Positions 53,524 through 61,776 of a DNA stretch of 64,000 bases are shown one piece after another. Both the position numbers and the translations under genes were made by a program. The notes under the pieces were generated by a model, which worked only from the letters and a program-made list of their open reading frames with translations, did no database searches and was not told the DNA's origin. The DNA lies in assembly GCF_010685995.1 (NCBI RefSeq), contig NZ_JAAGWK010000015.1, forward strand, positions 1 through 64,000, written 5' to 3'. The stretch's first letter is position 1. The number at the start of each line of letters is the position of its first letter. The DNA comes from Goekera deserti (GTDB lineage: Bacteria > Actinomycetota > Actinomycetes > Mycobacteriales > Geodermatophilaceae).

Positions 53524-55006
53524 CGGCGGCCTCCAGCACTGCCTCGCCGGCCTGGGCGGCGTCCAGCCGCGGGCGCGCGGGAGGCGGCTCGACCAAGGCG
53601 CGGGCGCAGGCGTCGAGCGTGGCGCGGCTGTCCCGCTCCAGCAGCTCACGGAGCCGGCGCTTCTTCTCGGGGACGTCCGCCCGGTCCGCTGCCGCGGCGA
53701 GGGCGCCGGCGTCCACCCGGGCGCTCTGCCGGGCCACCACCTCGCTGCCGCCGGGCGTGGCCCGCACCCGCCAGCGGCCCCAGCGCGCCGCGATGCCGCG
53801 CGGCGGTCCCGGCTGGCAGACGTCGATCGACAGGCTCCGCTCGTCGCGGGTCCGGACCACCCGCAGCGCCGCCTCGCCCCGGGGCTGGGCGACGAGCTCG
53901 TCGTGCACGGCGTCCTGGTACCGCACCGTCCCCGCAGGCCGGCCGGTGAGCAGGTCCGCCGTCCCGACGAGGGGGAACAGCGCGGCCAGGACCTCGTCGG
54001 GCGGGTGTGGCAGCGTGGCACGGACGACCACGGTGGCCAGCGCGGCGCTGCGGTTCTCCGCGAAGTCGCGGATCGCCAGCATCTCGGCCTCGGCGTTGCC
54101 GTCCACGAAGCCGTCGACCACCTCCGCGGCCTGGTCGACGGTGTTCACGCCCGGCCGGATGCCGGTGACGTCAGCGAGCAGCCGCCAGCGCCGGTCGACG
54201 GTGAGCAGGCAGCGATCCGCGGTCAGCGGGATGACCCGCCACTGCCCGCTCATCGACTCCAGGAACGGCATCGGGACCGGCAGCTCGTACTCGATGCGAC
54301 GGATCGCGTCGGTGTAGTGCCGCCGGGTCTCCCAGCTGATCGTCGCGCCGTCCTGCAGGGCGTCGATCCGCACCAGTTCCGTCGTGTCGTCCCCCCCGAC
54401 CCGGGTCGCCGCGACGCAGGCGTCGAAGATCAGCGGCCAGTTCGCCGCGTTCCGCACCACCGCGTAGACCTCGTCGGCCGGCGCGGCGCACACGATGGAG
54501 TGCCGAAGTGCTCGGTCCCGGCCGGACGGCGCCCCGGCCCGCTCGGCCGCCGCCTTGAAGTCGGCGAGCTCGCGCTCGGAGTTGACGTCGATCGACGCGG
54601 CGATGAATCGCGCGGCTTCCGCGCGGGTGTGCACGCCGTCGACCAGGCCGGTGATGTCGTCGCAGAGCCGATAGTCGTGCTCGAGCAGCAGGACGCACTG
54701 CTCGTCGTTGACGGCGACGACGCGCCAGGTGGTGCGCATGCTGGCGACCAGGGGCATCGGCCGGACCAGTTCCGCGTCGACGCCCAGGACCTCGGGACGG
54801 ACGGTCCGCCGCGACTGCCACGACATGCCGACGCCCTGCAGCCGCGCGGTGATCTCGACCAGCTCGGTCGGCCCGTCGGACTCCAGCACCGTCACCGCCT
54901 CGCACGGCCCCAGCAGGCGGGGCCATTCGGATGTGCGGCTGATCAGGTCGTGGACCGTCGCCGCTGGGGCGTTGCACACCACCGAGTGCGACGCGTGGTT
55001 ACGCAC
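53516..55006 (-). CDS. Polyketide aromatase/cyclase with three SRPBCC-like domains
   Basis: A 496-aa protein. Domain 1 (about 1-150) begins HSVVCNAPAATVHDLISRTS and domain 2 (about 168-320) begins HSIVCAAPADEVYAVVRNAA; both share WPRLLGP- or WPLIFDA-like segments and TRAEAARFI or VDQAAEVVD ends. This is the didomain ARO/CYC arrangement of type II polyketide clusters, usually 310-320 residues. A third region (about 335-480) begins TVVVRATLPHPPDEVLAALF and looks like a diverged SRPBCC domain. The GTG at 55006 has a strong AAGGAGGAG site. Confidence 0.88.
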   Translation of the reverse strand: MRNHASHSVVCNAPAATVHDLISRTSEWPRLLGPCEAVTVLESDGPTELVEITARLQGVGMSWQSRRTVRPEVLGVDAELVRPMPLVASMRTTWRVVAVNDEQCVLLLEHDYRLCDDITGLVDGVHTRAEAARFIAASIDVNSERELADFKAAAERAGAPSGRDRALRHSIVCAAPADEVYAVVRNAANWPLIFDACVAATRVGGDDTTELVRIDALQDGATISWETRRHYTDAIRRIEYELPVPMPFLESMSGQWRVIPLTADRCLLTVDRRWRLLADVTGIRPGVNTVDQAAEVVDGFVDGNAEAEMLAIRDFAENRSAALATVVVRATLPHPPDEVLAALFPLVGTADLLTGRPAGTVRYQDAVHDELVAQPRGEAALRVVRTRDERSLSIDVCQPGPPRGIAARWGRWRVRATPGGSEVVARQSARVDAGALAAAADRADVPEKKRRLRELLERDSRATLDACARALVEPPPARPRLDAAQAGEAVLEAAGV

Positions 55007-55044
55007 GATCTCCTCCTTGGTCGGGATCACAGGCTGGTTCGGGA

Positions 55045-56586
55045 TCACAGTTCGATGAGCGCAGCCACGTCGATTCGGCGCCGGATCTCGGCGCGCATGA
55101 CCTTGTCGTTGGTGCTGGTGGGAAGGGGAGCGGGGACCGGGTAGAGCAGGTCCGGCCACTTCTCCCGGCTGAGGACCGGACCCAGCGCCCGGCAGACCAC
55201 GTCCCGGACCGTGGCGGGTCTGCAGCCGGCCAGCGCACCGGAGATGCAGGCCACCGGCCGCTCGGCCGGCCCCCCGGCAGCCACGCCGACCACCACGGCG
55301 CCGTCGACGCCTGGCACGTCGGCCAGCACCGCCTCGACCTCCTCCGGGTAGATCCGGTGGCCGTCGGCGCTGAGCAGGGCGCCGGCCTTGCGCCCCTTGA
55401 GCAGCAGGTCGCCGTGGCGGCTCCAACTGGCGAGATCACCTGTGCGCAGCCAGTCGCCGGGCGGGGTGAGCGCCCCCGAGGCGATGTCGAGGTAGCCCTC
55501 CATGAGGCCAGGGCCGCGTACCAGGACCTCTCCCACGCCCCCCGGGTGGCCGGCGACCGGCTCCAGCCGCACCTCGACCGTCTCGTCCGGACGCCCGACG
55601 CAGTAGGGCTCCCCCCGGTAGCGCCGGTCCCGGTGCCCGGCCTCGTCCAGCCAGCAGAACGGGCCGAAGGTCTCGCTGAGCCCGTACCCCTGGACCCAGG
55701 AGCACGGCATGAGCGCGCGGCCGGCCTCGAGCAACCCGCGCGGCATGGCGGCGGCCCCGTAGGCCACGGTCCGGAGGCTGGACAGGTCCTCGCCCCCGGC
55801 CGCGGCGGACTCGACGAAACGCTTCATCGCCACCGGCCGGAGCATCACGTGGGTGATGCCGTGCCGGGCGACCTCGGCCGGCCAGTTCTCGATCTCGCGT
55901 CCGGTCGGGACGATCAGCAGCGCGTCGTGGTGCAGCGCTCCGAACGCGAAGATCACCCCGGTCGTGTTGTTGAGCAGACCCGACATGAACACCCGCGACC
56001 CGGCGTCGAAGTCCAGCGCCCGGGTCACGCTCAGGACCCGCCGGCAGACCAGCTCCTCCGAGACGCTGATCGCCTTGGGTGCGCCGGTGGTGCCGCTGGT
56101 GAAGAGGATGAGGAACTGGGCGGTCGGCTCCGGCTGGTGGATGCGCGGGCCCGGGCCACCGCGAGGAGCCGGCGGCCCGCCCTCGCCGAGCTCCACCACC
56201 CGGCAGCCGGCCTCCCGCAGCGCGGGCACCGCAGCACGGTCCCGGGTGAGGTGGACGACGGCATCCGGCCGCGCGGCGGCGGCGATGGTGAGCCACTCCG
56301 CCGCCGCCGCCGCGTGCAGGTTGTAGGGCATGAGCACCCGCAGCCCCAGGGCGCTGGCCGCCGCGAGGAAGGTGATGCCCCGCAGATCGTGATCGAGCAG
56401 GGCCAGCACCCGCTGCCCCGGCCGCAGACCCTGCTCGAGCAGGTCGTCGGCGCACCGCCCCACCGCTGCCCCGACCTCGGCCCGGGTCCAGGGCCGTCCG
56501 TCGGCGATCACGCAGACCCGGTGCGGGTCGGTCCCTGCGGGTCCGAGCAGCAGCTCGACGAGTTTCACCGGCGCGTGGTCGGCCAT
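55045..56586 (-). CDS. AMP-dependent acyl-CoA synthetase/ligase
   Basis: A 513-aa adenylate-forming enzyme. Core motifs are LFTSGTTGAPKAISVSEE (A3), VQGYGLSETFGPFC (A5) and DWLRTGDLASWSRHGDLLLK (A7-A8); the final Lys of A10 fits TSTNDKVMRAEI. The N-terminal half is more divergent than in typical fatty-acyl ligases. In a type II polyketide cluster it could activate an unusual starter acid or a tailoring acid for amide or ester formation. Confidence 0.9.
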   Translation of the reverse strand: MADHAPVKLVELLLGPAGTDPHRVCVIADGRPWTRAEVGAAVGRCADDLLEQGLRPGQRVLALLDHDLRGITFLAAASALGLRVLMPYNLHAAAAAEWLTIAAAARPDAVVHLTRDRAAVPALREAGCRVVELGEGGPPAPRGGPGPRIHQPEPTAQFLILFTSGTTGAPKAISVSEELVCRRVLSVTRALDFDAGSRVFMSGLLNNTTGVIFAFGALHHDALLIVPTGREIENWPAEVARHGITHVMLRPVAMKRFVESAAAGGEDLSSLRTVAYGAAAMPRGLLEAGRALMPCSWVQGYGLSETFGPFCWLDEAGHRDRRYRGEPYCVGRPDETVEVRLEPVAGHPGGVGEVLVRGPGLMEGYLDIASGALTPPGDWLRTGDLASWSRHGDLLLKGRKAGALLSADGHRIYPEEVEAVLADVPGVDGAVVVGVAAGGPAERPVACISGALAGCRPATVRDVVCRALGPVLSREKWPDLLYPVPAPLPTSTNDKVMRAEIRRRIDVAALIEL

Positions 56587-56598
56587 GTCCTGGTCCCC

Positions 56599-57033
56599 TC
56601 AGTCCCCGACAATCTCGGCCAGGTTGGTCAGGGAGGCTGCGACGCCACCCCGCAGCTCCGGCCAGACCGTCGTGGCGAAGTCCGCCACGTGGTGGGTGTC
56701 GACCTCGGCCGTGACCGCGTGCGTGATCTGCGCCAGGTCACCCACCCGGCCCATCCGGTGCGAGGTCCGGACGACGCCGAAGGGCAGCTCGACCTCGTCG
56801 GTGAACTCCTCTCCCTGGGTGACCGAGACCAGCGTGGCCTGGACGGGATCACCCGAGGTCGGGGTGAGGGTGAGGGTGGCGCCCTCCTTGAAGTTGCCGT
56901 CGATGTCGACCGCCGCCAGGCTGTCGTCCCACGTGGTCCATGCCCGGGCATCGACCCACACCGCCCAGATGTCGTGCAGCTCCGCATCCACGGTGACGGT
57001 GGCGTCGGCCTGGAAGGTCTGACGCTCAGGCAC
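56599..57033 (-). CDS. SRPBCC-family (polyketide cyclase-like) protein
   Basis: A 144-aa single START/SRPBCC domain, with VTVDAELHDIWAVWVDARAW at the start and a C-terminal helix ASLTNLAEIVGD. Such proteins include cyclases and lipid-binding proteins. The GTG start overlaps the radical SAM stop by 8 nt, so it is co-translated with it. Confidence 0.82.
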   Translation of the reverse strand: MPERQTFQADATVTVDAELHDIWAVWVDARAWTTWDDSLAAVDIDGNFKEGATLTLTPTSGDPVQATLVSVTQGEEFTDEVELPFGVVRTSHRMGRVGDLAQITHAVTAEVDTHHVADFATTVWPELRGGVAASLTNLAEIVGD

Positions 57034-58498
57034 CGGGGACCACCTCCGACCCGGAGAGCGCCGGCGGCTCGAAGAAGGTGGTGGCCTTGTCACCGAGCCA
57101 GTACTCGCGGCTGTGCGCCCCGACCTCGACCATCACGCCGTTGAGCGACCAGTTCGGCTCGTCGAGGGAGGCCGAGTCGTCCCAGAAGGCCGGGTTGAAG
57201 AACTCGAGGATGACGTTGGTGTGCCAGACCAGGCCCAGCTGGGTGAGCTTCATCCGGTCGTCGGTGAGCTCGATCAGCCCCTTGCGCTCCAGCCGCTGGA
57301 GCTCGTCGGCGAAGTCCTCCAGGAACGAGCTGCCGAACTTGCTCTGGTAGTAGGCGTACTCGATCTCGTAGTACAGGAGGGCGAAGACGACGTACCGCTC
57401 ACGCTGCACGCGCGGCGACAGCTTGTCCGTGATCGTGCTGATCAGGAAGTCGCCGTCGTTGACGGTGTCGATGTACTTGTCGACGTCGGTCTCTGTGCCG
57501 AGGCGGTATCCGTCGAAGTAGCTGTAGGACCCGGGTCCGACGGCCAGCGTGTCGATGTACACCCGCCAGTTCCAGTGGTTGTACATGTTCTCGTAACCGG
57601 GCTTGCAGAAGTGGTCGACCATGTACATCGAGTAGCCCAGCGATTCGGCGATCTCCACGGCCTCCTCGTACATCGCCTTCACCATCGGGCCCTCGGGGTC
57701 CTGTGGCGAGGCGATCTTCCCCTTGCTGATCAGCTTGTGCTGGATCGTGTCCTTGTGGATCCGGTACAGGTAGATGGTGAAGTGCGGGACGTCGAGTTCG
57801 GCGAGCGTCTCGAGGTCGCGGCGCCAGATGTCCAGGGTGTGCCCGGGCATGTTGAACATCAGGTCGAGCTGGATGTTGCGCAGCCCGCGCTCCTGGAAGG
57901 CCTTGATCACGCGCGCACTGTCGGTGGCGGCGTGCGGGGATCCGATGACGCTGAGGATCTCCGGCTGGAACGACTGGACGCCGAAGCTCAGCCGGTTGAT
58001 CTTCGAGGAGACGACGTAGTCGATCTTCTCCTCGTCGAAGTCGCGCGCGTTGCCCTCCAGGGTGAACTCGTAGTCCTCGGAGACGGTGAAGGTCTCGAAG
58101 ACGGCATCGACGAGCCGGCGCAGGTTGGCGACCTTGAGGATGCTGCCCGTGCCACCGCCGATGTAGATGTTGCGAACGGTCCCCGTGGCGAACTTCGGAT
58201 ACTCGGCCCACCGCTTCATGTCGGCGATGAGCGCGTCGACGTACGCCTCCTCGCGACCGCGGCTGTCCTTCTCCGACAGCAGGCTGATGAAGTAGGGGCA
58301 CGACTTGCACCGGGTCCGGCAGAACGGCACGCCCAGGTAGAGGACGAAGTCGCCACCTTGCTGCTGCATGTCGATGTGGCTCTCCAGCCACTCCTTGCCA
58401 CCGGAGATCCGGTGCATGCCTGGTGGGTAGAGGATGAAGGGCAGATAGCACTTGTTCGGGTACGGGTCCGCGAGGCGGACCTCTTCCAGCATGGTCAC
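57026..58498 (-). CDS. HemN-like radical SAM enzyme
   Basis: A 490-aa protein of the HemN/HemW superfamily. The cluster-binding motif is PFCRTRCKSCPYF (Cys60, Cys64, Cys67), followed by the SAM motif YIGGGTGSILK and the HemN-type RLSFGVQSFQPEILSVIGSP. The C-terminal winged region contains ERKGLIELTDDRMKLTQLG, and an extra 40 residues end in FFEPPALSG. True coproporphyrinogen oxidase is unlikely in this setting. Class C methylases and cyclopropanases of natural-product clusters share this fold. It begins the leftward operon; the GTG at 58498 follows GGAGGAG by 6 nt, with an ATG two codons later. Confidence 0.9.
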   Translation of the reverse strand: MTMLEEVRLADPYPNKCYLPFILYPPGMHRISGGKEWLESHIDMQQQGGDFVLYLGVPFCRTRCKSCPYFISLLSEKDSRGREEAYVDALIADMKRWAEYPKFATGTVRNIYIGGGTGSILKVANLRRLVDAVFETFTVSEDYEFTLEGNARDFDEEKIDYVVSSKINRLSFGVQSFQPEILSVIGSPHAATDSARVIKAFQERGLRNIQLDLMFNMPGHTLDIWRRDLETLAELDVPHFTIYLYRIHKDTIQHKLISKGKIASPQDPEGPMVKAMYEEAVEIAESLGYSMYMVDHFCKPGYENMYNHWNWRVYIDTLAVGPGSYSYFDGYRLGTETDVDKYIDTVNDGDFLISTITDKLSPRVQRERYVVFALLYYEIEYAYYQSKFGSSFLEDFADELQRLERKGLIELTDDRMKLTQLGLVWHTNVILEFFNPAFWDDSASLDEPNWSLNGVMVEVGAHSREYWLGDKATTFFEPPALSGSEVVPGA

Positions 58499-58579
58499 GC
58501 GCGTCTCCTCCGTGGAAGCGATGGCAGGGAGCGCCCGTCGGGGCGGCCGGTAGGACGCGCCGACCGTTCCAGCGACCAC

Positions 58580-58644
58580 TCGAGAGCCGGTCGAGCAGCG
58601 CTGATCGCTGGCTCGTACGAGCCGGCGTCGAGCCGGGCTCGAGC
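58580..58644. promoter_or_regulatory. SARP-type repeats and palindrome in the divergent cluster promoter
   Basis: TCGAGA at 58580 and TCGAGC at 58591 are 11 nt apart; TCGAGC at 58628 and again at 58639 are also 11 nt apart. Direct TCGAG repeats with an 11-nt period are the classic binding site of SARP activators. Between the pairs lies the perfect 14-bp palindrome GGCTCGTACGAGCC (58610-58623). The region separates the radical SAM operon from the ketoreductase operon. Confidence 0.7.
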
Positions 58645-58702
58645 GCGGACCCGCACTGTGCGGCGCGTCCGCGAGACACGCGGTCAGACAGGAGGGGAAG
58701 TC

Positions 58703-59488
58703 ATGGCGGAGAGCACGGGGCGGGTGGCGCTGGTCACCGGCGCGACGAGTGGCATCGGCCTCGCGATCGCGAGGACCCTGGCCCAGGACGGGGTCCGGGT
58801 GTTCCTGTGTGCCCGGCAGGGCGAGAACGTCGCGACGACGGTGAAGCAGCTGCGCGAGGAGGGTCATGACGTCGACGGCGCCGCCTGCGACGTCACCTCG
58901 CCCGCGGAGGTCAGCCGGCTGGTCCAGTTGTGCGTGGAGCGGTACGGCCCGATCGACATCCTGGTCAACAACGCCGGCCGGCCCGGCGGCGGAACCACGG
59001 CCGAGATCGAGGACGAGTTCTGGTACGACGTCATCGACACGAACCTCAACAGCGTCTTCCTGGTCACCAAGCGGGTGCTGACGATGGGCCGGATGCGCGA
59101 GCAGCCGACCGGTCGGATCATCAACATCGCGTCCACCGGTGGGAAGCAGGGCGTCGTGCATGCCGCCCCGTACTCGGCCTCGAAGCACGGCGTGGTCGGT
59201 TTCTCCAAGGCGCTCGGCCTGGAGCTGGCGTCCAGCGGCATCACCGTGAACGCTGTCTGCCCCGGGTTCGTCGAGACGCCGATGGCCGAGCGGGTCCGTG
59301 AGCACTACTCCCAGGTGTGGGGCGTGGACGAGAACGAGGTCCACCAGCGCATCACGACCCGCGTCCCCCTGGGTCGCTACGTCGAGGCCTCGGAGGTCGC
59401 GGCACTCGTCCGCTACCTGGTCGACGACCGCGCGGCAGCGGTGACGGCGCAGGCCATCAACGTGTGCGGCGGGCTGGGCAACTACTGA
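58703..59488 (+). CDS. Type II polyketide ketoreductase (ActIII-like SDR)
   Basis: A 261-aa short-chain dehydrogenase that reduces the C9-type ketone of the nascent polyketide. It aligns with ActIII: TGATSGIG for NADPH, the PGG motif at 94-96, Ser144, Tyr157 and Lys161, plus the FVETPMAERVREHYSQVWG loop. The length is that of the family. The ATG follows AGGAGGGG. It leads the rightward genes and lies downstream of the SARP-type repeats. Confidence 0.95.
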   Translation: MAESTGRVALVTGATSGIGLAIARTLAQDGVRVFLCARQGENVATTVKQLREEGHDVDGAACDVTSPAEVSRLVQLCVERYGPIDILVNNAGRPGGGTTAEIEDEFWYDVIDTNLNSVFLVTKRVLTMGRMREQPTGRIINIASTGGKQGVVHAAPYSASKHGVVGFSKALGLELASSGITVNAVCPGFVETPMAERVREHYSQVWGVDENEVHQRITTRVPLGRYVEASEVAALVRYLVDDRAAAVTAQAINVCGGLGNY

Positions 59489-59504
59489 GCCGGAGGATCC
59501 GCAC

Positions 59505-60416
59505 ATGACCATCGAGGCAGTGCCGGTCGCGCCCGCGTCGCAGCCGCCGACCACCGTGGCGACAGTCCGGCGACTCGCGTCCTGGCCGACGCCCGGTGCG
59601 GCGCCGGCGCGGTCTCGGGAGCTGATCACGCGGGCGCTCACGCCCGCCCGTCTCGACCGACTCCGCCCCGGCCTCGAGCGATCGGCCGCGGTGTGCCTGG
59701 ACACCACCGAGGCGGCCGGCTTCCCGGCGGACCTCTGTCAGACCGTGGCTCTGCCACTGGCCGGCGCAGGACTTTGCGAGCTCCTCGGCGTGCCCGACGA
59801 TGACCGGAGCGACGTCACGGCGTGGTCGCGGTCGCTGCTGTGGGCGCCCGGACCGCCACCGGCGGGCGACGGGGCCGGGGACGAGCTGCTCGGCTACCTC
59901 TGCGAACTCGTCGAGACCAGGGTCTGCGCCCCGGAGGACGATCTGATCAGCGCGCTCGCCCGGGTCGCGACCTCCCTCGGAGCACTCGACGAGCACGAGC
60001 TCGTGCAGTGCGCGCAGCTCCTGATCGTCGAGGCCTTCGAGAGCGTCGTCGCGGCTCTCGGGGCCGGGATGGCAGCGGTGGCGCGGCACGCCGGCGACCG
60101 GCGGGACGTCGGCTCGGGGGCGGGAGCGGTCGTCGGCCTAGTCGCCTCGGCGATCGACGAGGCCCTGCGACCGGCACCTGCGGTGCCGTGGCCGCTCGGG
60201 CAGCCGGGCGCCGACGTGCAGCCCGTCCGGGCGGTCCTCGGCGCCGGTCACCGGGGCCGGGCCGACGCCGACCTGGCCCGGGTGCACCTGCACGTGCTGT
60301 TGTGCCCGCTGATCCGCCGGTTCCCCGGGCTGCGCCCTGCCGTCCCGCTCGAGCAGTTGCCGCGTCACCCCAGCGGACTGGCGCTCGGGTTCGACGCCCT
60401 GCCCGTCGTCTGGTGA
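59505..60416 (+). CDS. Cytochrome P450 homologue lacking the haem cysteine
   Basis: A 303-aa protein homologous to the C-terminal three quarters of actinobacterial P450s. The start corresponds to the SRELITRALTPARLDRLRPG region, so about 80 N-terminal residues are missing. The K-helix ExxR is kept (AIDEALR), but the I-helix AGxET is lost (LIVEAFESVVAA). The haem loop reads VLGAGHRGRADADLAR, with Arg at the Cys position. It therefore cannot bind haem as a P450. Haem-free P450-like proteins such as EryCII, DesVIII and AknT activate glycosyltransferases; that role is possible here. The ATG follows CGGAGG. Confidence 0.88.
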   Translation: MTIEAVPVAPASQPPTTVATVRRLASWPTPGAAPARSRELITRALTPARLDRLRPGLERSAAVCLDTTEAAGFPADLCQTVALPLAGAGLCELLGVPDDDRSDVTAWSRSLLWAPGPPPAGDGAGDELLGYLCELVETRVCAPEDDLISALARVATSLGALDEHELVQCAQLLIVEAFESVVAALGAGMAAVARHAGDRRDVGSGAGAVVGLVASAIDEALRPAPAVPWPLGQPGADVQPVRAVLGAGHRGRADADLARVHLHVLLCPLIRRFPGLRPAVPLEQLPRHPSGLALGFDALPVVW

Positions 60417-60544
60417 GTGCCGTTGCTCCGGCGTCGCGTCCCGGACACGGAGTGTTCACGAGGGCGAGCCTAGCGAGGCACTCTGCAACTAAATAATCTT
60501 CATGCTGATCATCCGTTCACCGACAATCGATGCCTGGAGACATC
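60417..60544 (+). other. Low-GC intergenic region before the SRPBCC-MarR operon
   Basis: The segment 60486-60510 (AACTAAATAATCTTCATG within it) is the most AT-rich stretch nearby and probably holds a promoter and the operator for the MarR regulator encoded downstream. No strict palindrome was confirmed. Confidence 0.35.
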
Positions 60545-60985
60545 ATGTGGACCACCCAGCACACCGCCGACACCACCGCTTCCCCGGCCGCCGTTTGGGC
60601 AGCGCTCAAGGCGCTGCACAGCGGGACGCCGATCGGCGAGAACAGCGACCACTTCGACCTGCACGGCGAGTTCGCCGTCGGCACGACGATCTCGGTGACC
60701 CCGCGGGGCCAGGAGACCTTCCAGTCGCGCATCGTCGAGCTGCGCGAGAACGAGGTCTACGCCGACCGGACGACCTTCGGCGACCTCACCCTGCTGTTCC
60801 GGCACACCCTCACCCCGCGCCCCGAGGGCGGGACGACGATCACCCACCAGCTGGTGATCGACGGGGCCGGGGCCGACGACGTCGCACCGGAGCTCGGCCC
60901 GCAGATCAGCGGTGACTTCCCGGTGGCCATGCAGGAGCTCGTCGAGGCCGCCAGGCGGTACGAGCTGGAGGCGTCGCCCCGGTGA
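60545..60985 (+). CDS. SRPBCC-family protein coupled to MarR regulator
   Basis: A 146-aa single SRPBCC domain: TADTTASPAAVWAALKALHS at the start, TISVTPRGQETFQSRIVELR in the middle and VAMQELVEAARRYELEASPR at the end. It could be a further cyclase of the pathway or a lipid/polyketide-binding protein. The ATG at 60545 follows GGAGA; another ATG lies 5 codons upstream. Its stop overlaps the MarR start (GTGA). Confidence 0.82.
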   Translation: MWTTQHTADTTASPAAVWAALKALHSGTPIGENSDHFDLHGEFAVGTTISVTPRGQETFQSRIVELRENEVYADRTTFGDLTLLFRHTLTPRPEGGTTITHQLVIDGAGADDVAPELGPQISGDFPVAMQELVEAARRYELEASPR

Positions 60986-61506
60986 CCCTGTCCGCCGGCG
61001 GTCCGGCGGACAGCCCCGGCTTCCTGCTCTGGCACGCCACCCTGCGCTGGCAGCGCCAGATCACGGCAGCACTGGCGCCGCTGGGCCTCACCCACGTCCA
61101 GTTCGTCCTGCTGGCGTGCGCATGGTGGCTCGGCCGCCGAGGAGACCAGCCCAACCAGCAGCGGCTCGCCCGGCAGGCCGGCGTCGACGTGCGCATGGCC
61201 TCCCAGGTGATCCGGACCCTCGAGGGCAAGGGGCTGCTCGAGCGCCAGGTCGACCCGGCCGACACTCGGGCCCGACGGCTCCGCCTGACCCCGGCGGGAG
61301 TGACGCTGGCGGCCCGCGCTGTGAGCGTCGTCGAGCAGGTGGACGGCGGGGTCTTCGGCGAGGCCGCCCAGGACCTGCTGAGCGCCCTCTCCCGCATGCC
61401 GGCGACCTCCGGCGCAGGCCGCCACGCGCCGGAGGTCGCCGACGGCACAGCGGCCGCCCGCCCACCACGCCCAGCCGCACCGCCGCGGAACATGTGCAGG
61501 GCGTAG
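60982..61506 (+). CDS. MarR-family transcriptional regulator
   Basis: A 174-aa regulator. The winged helix is QQRLARQAGVDVRMASQVIR, then LEGKGLLERQVDPADTRARR and LRLTPAGVTLAARAV. The last 35 residues (from about PATSGAG) are low-complexity. The GTG start overlaps the SRPBCC stop. It may sense the cluster product or an intermediate and control its own operon. Confidence 0.88.
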   Translation: MTLSAGGPADSPGFLLWHATLRWQRQITAALAPLGLTHVQFVLLACAWWLGRRGDQPNQQRLARQAGVDVRMASQVIRTLEGKGLLERQVDPADTRARRLRLTPAGVTLAARAVSVVEQVDGGVFGEAAQDLLSALSRMPATSGAGRHAPEVADGTAAARPPRPAAPPRNMCRA

Positions 61507-61776
61507 ACGCAGATGCACGTGGGATCGGCGGGACGCTCGTGCCATCTCCACTCGGACGGCTGACTCGCTCGTCCTGAGAGCTTCTCGACCATCGACGTCA
61601 TCGCTGCTGCCGGCGTCGGAGACGACCGTCGGCGAAAGGCGCGGGTCCGGGAGGAGGCCGGCTGTTCCACGCGTGAATCGTCCTGACTGGGAAAACGCAT
61701 CCTACCGTGCACCACCGCACCGGTCCGCCGTGTGGGCCGGAACGCGGCGGCGGGGCCGGAAACTTCGGGAGAATAG
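61507..61776 (+). other. Intergenic region before the SARP gene
   Basis: A 270-nt gap without a supported gene. TACCGT at 61703-61708 is a possible -10 box for the SARP gene, about 70 nt upstream. No TCGAG repeats are present, so autoregulation by the SARP is not indicated. Confidence 0.4.

Noticed and set aside
57026-58498. Housekeeping coproporphyrinogen III dehydrogenase (HemN) or HemW
   Set aside because: No other haem gene is near and the gene overlaps a polyketide cyclase-like gene in the cluster operon.
59505-60416. Functional cytochrome P450
   Set aside because: The haem-binding Cys is replaced by Arg, the I-helix oxygen-binding motif is lost and the N-terminus is missing.
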